Positions 55,292 to 64,000 of a stretch of DNA of 64,000 nt are shown here, piece by piece (the first letter of the stretch is position 1; each line of letters starts with the position of its first letter). The DNA lies in assembly GCA_030490835.1 (NCBI GenBank), contig CM059971.1, positions 40,968,012 through 41,032,011 on the forward strand. The letters are read 5' to 3'. A program made the position numbers and the translations under genes. The stretch is from Annona cherimola. Taxonomy: Eukaryota > Streptophyta > Magnoliopsida > Magnoliales > Annonaceae. The notes under the pieces are model-generated. The model saw only the letters and a program-made list of their open reading frames with translations, was not told the DNA's origin and did no database searches.

Positions 55292-57792
55292 TGTGGAACC
55301 CTGACCGTATACGAGTTATTTCGACTGTATACGCGTCATTTCGACATTTGTAATTTTGTAATTATTTTATGAATAAATGAAAATTCATGAATTATATTGA
55401 TGGATATGTGTATTGGAGATTAAAATAATGCAATTAGGAATTTAACCCCGTGAATAGTGCATGTGAATAGTGCACGTGAATAGTAACCAAGGACTAAGAC
55501 CCGTGATTAAGAGTTAATCACTTGGATTAACTTAATCACAAAAAGACGAAATAGAGATTTAATCACTACAAGACAAAATAGCAATTCTTTTGGATATTTT
55601 AATCAAAGTTTGGATTTTTGTGGAAAAATAGAAAAAAATTCATAAATTGCAATCCGGGCGTCGGAATTCGATGAAAATTTTTATGGATCGTTAAAAATTC
55701 ATGATGGACATGATGAATGGATCAAGATGTGATGAAAATCACAAATCAAAGGTCAAGATGAAACGTCAAATGAAAAATCAAAAAGTAGCATTACTTAAAT
55801 TAAATACTACTTTTGACTTTTTACAAAAAGTAAAAAATAAAAAAATAAAAAATTAAATGCAAAGCAGCAAGGGCAGGGGCGTGAGAAGGGGAATTAAATG
55901 GCCACTCGACTTTAATCAATGGTTTAAATCCATCCAAATCACAAATCAAGGGTTTAGATTTAATTTGCTTAAAAATTAATTAAATAAAAAATAATAAAAA
56001 TAGGTAAAAATAGGGCTGCATAGGGCTGCTGGAGCAGGCATAGGGTGGGCAGCTCTTGGCTCAATGCAATTTTTAAAATTAAAAAGAAATACCAATTTAT
56101 AATTAAATACCTCAAAGCTAAGGGGGTAAAATCTAATTTTGTGAAAAATCAAAAACTATAAATAGGGGCCAAGGGGTGAACGACCAAGGCAGTCCCAAGC
56201 TTGAGCAAGAGCTCATTTTCCACCCCCAATTTCGTTTTAAGAGAGAAAGAGGAAGTTAGAGAGGGAAAGGGCGAGTTGGAGGAGAGATTTTCCACTTCGG
56301 GTAAGTAATTTCTTTCCAAATTTATTTTGGATGTTAAATAGGGTAAAATCATGCTTAGATAATTCCTAAGCATGAGAAAATAAGTAAAGTTATAATGCTT
56401 AATTGGAATTATGCCGAAACATCAAAAATTTGGAGCGAAGATAGGGTATTTGGGAAGATAGCATATGATATGTGAAAATAATGCTCCAAAATTGATAAGT
56501 GATGATTTGGGATGTATGATTATGATGAATATGATGTTGGAATAGTGATATATTAATTTCATGATTTTTGGAATTAAGGATTATGCTTAAGTGAATTTAT
56601 GATGATTTTTAGTATATGGAGAAAATGATTTTTTTGGCCAAGTAAATGATGATAAATTCAAAATATAAGAAATTTCCAATGATATACTAGGCATAAGGTA
56701 TGTCATGGTATTTTTTATTTTTGAAAAAAATATCAATTTTTAAAACCCATGGTATGTCATGGTATGTCATGGTATGTCATGGAGAAAATTTGGAAATTAA
56801 TATTTGAATATAAGTATGGAATTTTTGAAGAGTTTATGGACAAAAATATCTATGTAAAGAAATAATGCCCAAATATTATAAAGCATACATGGAAAGCAGC
56901 TTAAATAGAGGAAATGAAATATCCTTTGTCCTTGAATAGGAAAAGGAAAAGAGAAGGTCGAAGACACCTCCTAAGAAGGTAAGCAAGTTATATATTTTGC
57001 AAATTACTTCTAAAATGTTTGAAATTGTTTGTGAATTTCTTTATGAAATTTATTTAAGGTTGGCCATACCTATAACTGCTTTACATGAACTGAAGTTCGT
57101 TTTGCGAAATTGTTTATTAAATGTTTTTTTATGAAATTGTTTATGATTTGCAAATATCATGCCGGCATGTGTATGAGAATGAGCATGTGCACGAGGAATA
57201 GGCCTTAGTCGAGGTAGTAAGCGGACCGGATGTCCCCCTCGCTATTGCCAAGTCGCTTAATAGGCCCAGGCCGGCGGCGACCTCCCTGAAATGGGAGCAT
57301 GTATGGGATGGGCGCCTAGCTAGCGTCGCATCCAAAGGAATGTCATGAATGCTATGTATGCATTGCATTTGCATTTTATGAAATGCATGAAAATGATTGA
57401 AAAATTATGTATAGCTTGCTTAGTGAGTATTATTACTCACCCATGATTTTTCAACAACAGACAGGAAATGATGATGAAGGCAGCATGCCAAGTGTTATGT
57501 AGTTTTTGATATAAATGATGTTTATGTAAACTTTATGTAAAGTCAACGATGATAATTTTGAGATGAAAAGGGAATATTTTTATTCCAATGAAAATGTTTA
57601 TGGAATAGTTTTTATCATAACTGTGTTATGTGAAATATATTTCAAATTTGATGAATGATGGGAATTTTTCATGTATTGATGAAAGAAAAAAAAAATCCTG
57701 CCGTGTGATCAGGGCAACAATCCTGAGTCACGTTTACCAATCAAAACGATCCCGGAGTAAGGCTTCTAGGCACCTCGGTTCGGGGCGCCACA
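55292..57792 (+). mobile_element. Gyp4: solo LTR of the Tekay/Del-like family inside Cop6 pol
   Basis: TGTGGAACCCTGACCG...GGGGCGCCACA, 2,501 bp, with perfect CACTA duplications (55287-55291, 57793-57797). TATA box near 56157, GC-rich module near 57225-57340. At 56751-56782 the GTGAACAG cluster found in other copies is replaced by about three tandem copies of TATGTCATGG. It shows less similarity to Gyp2 LTRs in U3 than the Gyp2 LTRs show to each other, so it comes from another subfamily, closer to the Gyp3 LTR. Confidence 0.96.
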
Positions 57793-57797
57793 CACTA

Positions 57798-58306
57798 CCA
57801 ATATAGGACTTTGGTATCCAAAGGGCTCTAATTTTGATCTAATCGGCTACTCGGATGCGGATTTTGCCGGTTACAAAGTAGATAGAAAAAGCACTAGTGG
57901 AACATGTCAATTTCTTGGGAACATATTGGTTTCATGGTTTTCAAGAAAACAAACTGGTGTTGCTCTATCTACGGCGGAAGCCGAATACATTGCCGTCGGG
58001 AGCTGTTGTGCCCAACTACTTTGGATGAAACAGCAACTTAGGGACTATGGTATGGATTTTAAAGATATACCCATTAGATGTGATAATACAAGTGCCATAT
58101 GTTTAACTAAAAATCCAGTCTTGCATTCTAGGACCAAACATATAGACCTTAGACATCATTTTATTAGAGAACATGTAGAAAATCATGACATATGTTTGGT
58201 ATATGTAAGAACAGAGGATCAAATTGCAGATATATTCACAAAACCCCTAGCAAAAGAAGCATTTTATAAGATTAGAAATGACATGGGAATGATTGAATTA
58301 CCTTAG
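57798..58306 (+). pseudogene. Cop6 pol, distal part: RNase H
   Basis: Joins the proximal part at CACTA. It reads NIGLWYPKGSNFD, SDADFAGYK, STAEAEYIAVG and CDNTSAICLTKNP and ends IRNDMGMIELP with a stop at 58304-58306. The domain itself is intact and open; as part of pol it is cut off by Gyp4. RNase H degrades the RNA strand during reverse transcription. Confidence 0.93.
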
Positions 58307-58592
58307 CATAAACTTAGGGGGAGCACCTGTTTAGGGGGAGCAAACCCACCTATCTCTTTCTTCTCTTAATTAAATTTTTGATATATTGACAAAAAGGGGG
58401 AGAAGAGTAGGATTTGAGTCCCAATGACTCCAAAGGGGGAGAAGAGTAGGATATGGTTCGGGAGAAGAGTTTGAATGACTTCAACTTGAAAGTTTGCATG
58501 AGCATATGTTTGTTGGATATTTTGAAAGTTTGCTAAGCATGTTATTTTTAAGTAATTGAAAGGTATACACTCAAATCAGTTTTGTCAATCAT
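58307..58592 (+). other. Noncoding tail of Cop6 with repeated polypurine motifs
   Basis: No coding signal. Contains TTAGGGGGAGCA twice (58315-58345), TTGACAAAAAGGGGGAGAAG at 58386-58405 and AAAGGGGGAGAAGAGTAGGA at about 58432. These resemble the true polypurine tract next to the LTR and are the kind of multiple polypurine tracts reported for Sireviruses. Confidence 0.7.
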
Positions 58593-58607
58593 CAAAAAGG
58601 GGGAGAT
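58593..58607 (+). promoter_or_regulatory. Polypurine tract of Cop6
   Basis: CAAAAAGGGGGAGAT lies directly before the 3' LTR. Confidence 0.88.
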
Positions 58608-60297
58608 TGTTGGAAATATGTGGAAAACTAGCTAAATATATGTTTTGATGATTAACAAATCAATTTGAGTAAGTCTTAGCTACTAACATGTTTGTGGAAA
58701 TATTTAAGGCATATACATTTGAAGAAAATAAAGCATGGAAGGCCAAGTCGTTCTCCAAGTCGACCCCAAGATCGACTTCAAGAAGCCAAATCTGTCCAGA
58801 GTTGAAAATGGGAGAAGAACAAGTGAAGTTGCAGGCGAAGTCGACTCCACTTGCGACTTGGGAAGCCAAGTCGCAAACGAAGTCGACTCCAGCATCGACT
58901 TCAGTCGGGAAAATCACTCCAGAGCTGAATTTGGGATGGAAAAATGCCGAAGTTGCAAACGAAGTCGACTCCAGTTGCGACTTGGGCGAAGTCGCGGACG
59001 AAGTCGACCCCAAGTTTGACTTGATGTTATCAAAGCTCAAAGATGGAGTTTTCAGCTCATTCCCAAGATCAACTTAAGATCTCTCAAGACCAAATCAAGG
59101 ATACAAGCTCTTTATCAAAATCAAGTTTATCAAGTCTAAGGTAAAGATTCAAGCATGCTCCAAGATGAAGAAATAATCAAGTCATGAAGATCAATATGAA
59201 TCAAAAGCAAGCAAGGTGCATGAATCTACCATGCAAGATTCAAGTTCTTCAAAGATTCACAAGATAGAAGCAAATCAATGAGGATCAAAGCATATTTTGC
59301 AAAGACCAAGTCAAGTCGCAACCCAAGTCGACTCCATGATCGACTTGAGTTGAAGTCTGAAGCCAAAGTCGACTCAAGACTCAGACTTGGAACCTGAAGA
59401 GGTGAAGTCGCACCCGAAGTCGACTTCACCTGCGACTTGGGTCAAGTCGATACCCAAGTCGACCCGACCTGGAACTTGAAGTCGCGAACAGAAGGCGAAG
59501 TCGCACCCGAAGTCGACTCCATCTGCGACTTGGGCGAAGTCGCATCCGAAGTTGACTCCGCCTGCGACTTGGGTCGCAACGGTCGGATAATTTTCGAACG
59601 TTGGCGCATTAAATGCGCGCCACCTACCTTCTAACGTTCGGATTCCCTCCAAAATTATAAAAGGCATTCATTGTGGACGAGGGAAGTAGCTGAGAATCAT
59701 TAAGTGTGCTTAACTCCTATATCCAAGAGCTCTAAAGAGATCAAGCCATTCAAAGAGGAAGAACTTTGCTTCAAATTGCAAGAGCTACATTTCTGAATCT
59801 TCAAAGTCTACATTACGAGTTCTTCTCTGCGCCAAATTGCTTCTACACATATGTAAAGTGTAGACTCCTTTTGTTATTTCATTTTGTTGTATTGAACTTG
59901 ATTTAGTTTGAGGAACTAAGATCAAGTGTAAGCAAAGTAGTGTGTGATTGGAGTGGAACTCATCACCTACTTGTGCTGTGTTGTGTTGAAGCCCCCTAGA
60001 GCTGGAATCTAGAAGAGAGCAGTGGCTCTAATTGTATTTGAAGAATACAATAGTGGAACCCAAGTCACAAGGAGTGTGAGCTTGGAAGAGTGGAGTAGGG
60101 AGGTTGCCCGAATCACTATAAAAATCTTGTGTGCTTGATTTAGATTTCTGCTCTCTATATTATATTGCTTTCCATTTCGTTTCTTCATTAAGGGGACTAG
60201 ATTAATCCGGGGTAAAGTTTCTGTTTAAGTTATAAATTTTTAAATACCCAATTCACCCCTCCCCTCTTGGGTAATGGCCATCAACTCGGGACCAACA
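58608..60297 (+). repeat. 3' LTR of Cop6 (1,690 bp)
   Basis: Same length and ends as the 5' LTR, with scattered single-base differences, several of them at CpG sites (for example GCGAC in this LTR against GCAAC in the 5' LTR at the hairpin). TATA box at 59656-59662. Confidence 0.97.
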
Positions 60298-60302
60298 CTT
60301 TT

Positions 60303-61311
60303 AACTGATCAAAAAGATCATCTATTCTTGGGAGTGGGTACTTATTTTTCACTGTTACTTTGTTCAATTCTCTGTAATCAATACAGAGTCTCAAACTCCC
60401 ATCCTTTTTTCTTACAAATAATACTGGAGCTCCCCAAGGTGATGCATTGGGTCTAATAAACCCCTTTTCTAATAAATCTAATTTGTACTTTTAACTTAGC
60501 CAATTTGGCTAGTGCCATCCTATATGGGGCCTTAGATATTGGGGCTATCCCTGGAATAATTTCTATTTCCATATCCATCTCCCTCTCCGGTGGTAAATTA
60601 CATAGCTCCTTTGGAAAAATATCTGGAAATTCGTTTACCACTGGAATTTGATCCATAGGTACCCCATCTCCTTTTATTGCGTTTATAGAGACCATATAAG
60701 TTGTACATTGTTGGCGCATCAGCTTAGCTGCTTTCATAGCTGATACCATCCTTATTGTGTTTTCTGGCTGTTTTATTTTACTGATCTCTATTTCATGTTT
60801 TGGTGCTTCAAATTGCACCTTTTTATTTCTACAATCAATTGTTGCACCCCATTGACTTAGCCAATCCATCCCTAATATGACATCAAACTCTGTCATGGGT
60901 AATAGGATGAGATCAGCTTCTAATATTTTTGTTCCTATCCTGATAGGACATGCTTTGCAGATTTGATTTATACTTGCCAATCTATATACTGGGGATTCTA
61001 CATGTATAGTATTACTGGTTTCCTCTACCCAAAGTGCGTGTGTGATTACCAATTGGTATGATATAAATGAATGCGTAGCTCCAGAATCAAATAAAGCTAC
61101 TGCAGAATTTCCCAAAATGTAAATCATACCTGTAATCACTTTTTCCTCCATCTCTTGTGATTTTGTTCGGGTGAGGGCTTGGACACGCACTGGGTTGGCA
61201 GCAGTACCGGGTCGATTAGCGATGGCGGGGACTTTTTGCTGGGCCGGCCTCCCTCGAGCTTGTGCTCCTTGTGGCTTATTCGGACAATTGGGCGAAATGT
61301 GTCTGACCTGA
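60303..61311 (-). pseudogene. Gyp3 pol, proximal part: protease and start of reverse transcriptase (frameshifted)
   Basis: Minus-strand frame from 61311 to about 60490: [13 protein letters not shown], protease [12 protein letters not shown] near 61070, [15 protein letters not shown], then the RT entry ([13 protein letters not shown]). A 2-nt deletion near 60490 shifts the frame at KVQI; the RT continues in another frame through LLDKGFIRP and [14 protein letters not shown] residues to DDLFDQLK at the Cop6 boundary. The last knuckle is cut by GypX at 61311. Confidence 0.9.
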
Positions 61312-63036
61312 TGTAACGCCCCATTCATAAAAATACTCAATAACTAATCAACGGCGCTACACAATCATAGAAAAATTCGGCAGCATCTCCCCATAACATA
61401 CAAGGGGTAATATGGAATACATGACCTGATATTCATTACATTTTCATCTGTAACATTCAAACCTATTTATATACTTGCATCTTCATATAATAAGAACATT
61501 CATATAGAAGGAAATCATTACATATTTTCCTTACACAACAAATAGATATAATAGTCATGCATATGTGCATCAACAAGGATTATAATCCAATCTGAAATAC
61601 CAAATACATTATAGTTGTCAAAACGAATCCGCCTAAGTAATTGTCTACATATATGATTATCAAAAGAGCACAAGTCTAAAAGAACTGGAATCAACATATT
61701 GTGCTAGGGTCTCTCATGTTTGATCTTCAACTTGTCCCATCCTTAAGTTCCCCTTCTGACCTGCGATCTAAAACCACAATAACAATGATATGAGTCTAAA
61801 TAGACCCAGTAAGTAGATAGTGGTTAGCACAAAGTGCAAATAAGCATAATGATGGATACTCATACAGTGATGAAGCTAATACACATGGGTCCAATACCCA
61901 CTCCCAAGATCGTATACATATAACCATACACACAAATTGACCAACACAACCAATCATCTACTCATGTCCATCAAGGGCCATGAACAACCCTCTCCTCATG
62001 TCAATCAGGGGCCATGAACAACCCTTACAACCAACTATTTGAGATAACGCATCATACATAACGGACAATGAAACACATCGCAAACCACGCATACAACATC
62101 AACACAATTCAGTTACAACACATAGATCTGTCACACAAGCATTTTATCAAACACATGATAGGTGCGAAATGAAAGAACCTTCAATTCATACTCTCGATTG
62201 GGGCAAATCAATTCACGTCACATTTCAACAATATAACAACTGCTAAGAAGTCTTTTACATCATAGAAATCACGCATTCAAAGTAAATTCACCATGAACCC
62301 TAACTGTTACGAACTCTACGCCTAATACCATGGAGTCGTTAGAAGCTATACATTCCCTCTAGCCTCGTATCGCGTTTAACGTAAAATTTCATCACTAAAT
62401 CGAGAAGGAGCGACATCTACTTACCTTGACCGTGATCCCTCCCAAGACAGCGACCCTAGATGTGGACTGCAGAAATTCGGAGCCTTGGAGCTTCCTGAAC
62501 TCGGATCTATGACCTTCAAGGTAGTTGGTATAGTTCCCCTCAAGCGATCACGGGTGGTTCGAACTGAGTGGAAGAGAAAGTAGAAGAGGAACGAAGAACC
62601 AGAAGAGAAGGAGAAGAGAACGCGGTCGGGCGCGAAATGGGAATGAAACCCTAGAGCGCGGGCCGCTTATGTTAATAAAATCATTTGAGTCGGGTCGGGG
62701 CTCGGGTCGGGTCCAGTCGCAATTAGTAATTTAATTCCCCTCTCCTACAACTTAATAATTTAAATTTTCTCCGGGGGCGCTGCCCCCTTGACCCCCGCGA
62801 CCTGACCGGTCAGGTCGAACCCCGTACCTACTCTCCGAAGGAAACAATAGTCATAGAGCCCATCAATGGAACGCTAATCATACATGCACATATGCACTAT
62901 ACATCTCCTAGATGTCGTGTCCATGTATGTTATGTATCCATTAATATCGTAAAATTCTTACTAGCATGTTCATAAGTTACCTCATAAATAGAGAAAAGTT
63001 ATAATAAAAATAGAATAAAAATACCTGGTCCTCACA
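61312..63036 (-). mobile_element. GypX: solo LTR of another gypsy-type family
   Basis: Plus strand TGTAACGCCCCATTC...GGTCCTCACA, 1,725 bp, flanked by perfect CCTGA duplications (61307-61311, 63037-63041) inside the Gyp3 knuckle region. The minus orientation is inferred because plant gypsy LTRs usually end GGGGCGTTACA. It has a GC-rich part at 62640-62820 with GGCGCGAAATGG and GACCCCCGCGACCTGACC, unlike the other LTRs. No primer site, polypurine tract or coding region is associated, so it is a solo LTR. No similarity to the Gyp or Big families was seen apart from the terminal bases. Confidence 0.88.
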
Positions 63037-64000
63037 CCTGACCACAGTTGAAACACTTTATTATCTTGGCTTCGTCGGTCCCGCAGTCCCGGGCCACATG
63101 ACCCGTTTGGCCACATTTGTAGCATTTCCCAGTTCCCTGTAAACATTCGCCTGAGTGGCGCTTGTGGCAAGTTTTGCAAGTCGTGGCGCTCTTTGTCTGG
63201 TCACCGATTTTCTTTTTTTCGGCGAATCCCCTTTTCCCTTTATTAGCCTCACCTTCCTTGGAGGCTGTAAAGAATTATTTTTGAGCTTGCCTAAGCTCCT
63301 GAGTCCTCATAGACTCCATCTCCAATGCCCTAGCCCTCTTAATGCTAGAGGCATAGTCCTTTATTAATAATGGGGCTAACCCCTCTCTTAGCTGGGGTCT
63401 CAATCCCCTCTGGAACCTTTGTGCCTTATTTTCCGGCACATTGGCGATCCACGACACATATCTTACCAAGGCATTGAACTTTGTGGCATATTCCGTAACT
63501 GTCATCCTACCTTGGTAAAGTTTCTCAAATTCTATCATCCTCTGGCTCTGTAGCCCTATAGGGAGATATTCTTTATTGAATTCCTCCAAAAACTCATGCC
63601 ACGAAACTTGCTCTGGATGTGGCATAGTGACCATTAGCGTTTCCCACCATTCATAAGCATCTTTTATCAGTAGGTGGGTAGCGCATAGCACTTTTTGTTG
63701 ATCATTGCAGGGCGATATTCTAAATAATTTCTTAATTTCCGTAATCCATTGCTCTGCAATGAGGGGGTCTGGTTCCCCTGCAAACTTGGGCGGTCTCTGG
63801 GCAAGAAAGGCATTGATAGCATTTCTGTCGGCTTCAAGGAAGCTATTTTCCTTTCCCCTTGACGTGCCGGGATTGGCTGAGGGCCCTGGTCTCTCCTCGT
63901 CGCCTTTTGATGGCGGGGCCTGCTGGTTTCGAATTTCTTGTAATAACCCAGCAGCCTGGGCTGTCCATTGCTGCATAGCTTTTTCGATAGTCGCAGCAAT
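63037..64000 (-). pseudogene. Gyp3 gag and nucleocapsid knuckles (5' end outside window)
   Basis: Minus-strand frame open from 64000 to the TAA at 63275-63277: AMQQWTAQAAGLLQE, FAGEPDPLIAEQWITEI, AYEWWETLM, FNKEYLPIGLQSQR, FQRGLRPQLREG, ELRQAQK. After the stop the same frame goes on with CHKRHSGEC and an intact CYKCGQTGHVARDC, and ends in CFNCGQ at the GypX boundary. The frameshifts seen in Gyp2 gag are absent here, which makes this copy the better guide to the family. The stop is at the same codon as in Gyp2. Confidence 0.93.

Larger units (their letters stand above)
49132..60297 (+). mobile_element. Cop6: full-length SIRE-type copia element, carrying the Gyp4 solo LTR
   Basis: 5' LTR 49132-50821, primer binding site, gag, pol, polypurine tract, 3' LTR 58608-60297, with perfect CTTTT duplications (49127-49131, 60298-60302). 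Both LTRs are 1,690 bp with few differences, so the insertion is young. Without Gyp4 and one CACTA copy it is about 8.66 kb. It has no ORF after RNase H. Gag has two stops and pol one 11-nt deletion, so it is not autonomous as it stands. Confidence 0.97.
44931..64000 (-). mobile_element. Gyp3: Tekay/Del-like chromovirus interrupted by Cop6 and GypX, runs off the window
   Basis: In element order from the right: gag (64000-63275), knuckles (to 63037), GypX solo LTR, protease and start of reverse transcriptase (61311-60298), Cop6, rest of reverse transcriptase, RNase H, integrase and chromodomain (49131-46585), polypurine tract and 3' LTR (46548-44931). The pieces join exactly at the two target duplications when the insertions are removed. 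The 5' LTR is outside. Left flank ATTAG (44926-44930). Confidence 0.95.

Noticed and set aside
61320..63030. Possible host gene fragment or promoter in the GC-rich part of GypX
   Set aside because: The segment is bounded by TG...CA and perfect CCTGA duplications inside a gypsy gene, which defines it as a mobile insertion; no coding frame of note is present.

Overview
This 64 kb window is plant DNA made almost wholly of LTR retrotransposons. I found no host gene, tRNA, rRNA or CRISPR array. It is AT-rich. The elements belong to two plant-specific groups: Ty1/copia of the SIRE (Sirevirus) lineage and Ty3/gypsy chromoviruses of the Tekay/Del type. That points to an angiosperm heterochromatic or intergenic region; the species cannot be told from the sequence.

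Names used here: Cop1-Cop6 are SIRE-type copia copies, with LTRs of about 1.7 kb that begin TGTTGG on either strand. Gyp1-Gyp5 are one chromovirus family (LTR about 2.4-2.5 kb, TGTG(A/G)AACCC...GGGGCGCCACA). BigA-BigD are copies of a second gypsy-type LTR family (about 4.1 kb, TGTGATACC...GGGGCGTTACA). GypX is a single solo LTR of a third gypsy-type family.

Layout: 1-755 is the 3' end of plus-strand Cop1. 756-8214 is minus-strand Cop2, which has lost its 5' end and carries the Gyp1 solo LTR (3610-6141). 8215-8472 is the 3' tail of BigA, split by the full-length minus-strand Cop3 (8473-21095); BigA's last bases are at 21101-21121. Cop3 carries an extra gene-like ORF downstream of pol (10486-12081), and its 5' LTR holds the Cop4 solo LTR (17673-19484). 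21122-25326 and 35158-35608 are BigB, split by the full-length plus-strand Gyp2 (25327-35157). Then come a 124-bp Gyp5 LTR scrap, BigC (35733-39878) and BigD (39879-43774). From 43775 to the end is a deep nest: Cop5 LTR, cut by Gyp3 (44931-64000, runs off the window), cut by Cop6 (49132-60297) and again by GypX (61312-63036); Cop6 is itself cut by the Gyp4 solo LTR (55292-57792).

Target-site duplications were read by eye for seven insertions (ATAAG, GTGAC/GTGAT, AATTA, CTTGC, CTTTT, CACTA, CCTGA), so the order of events is well supported. Every gag or pol is broken by nonsense codons, frameshifts or insertions, so no copy looks autonomous. Some breaks are shared between copies (the same integrase stop in Cop2 and Cop3; the same post-gag stop in Gyp2 and Gyp3), which suggests defective lineages that were copied in trans. 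The most unusual segment is 10155-12645: a broken single ORF of about 530 codons with a pyrimidine-rich leader and a private copy of the GTCGAC repeat array otherwise found in the U3 part of the LTRs.
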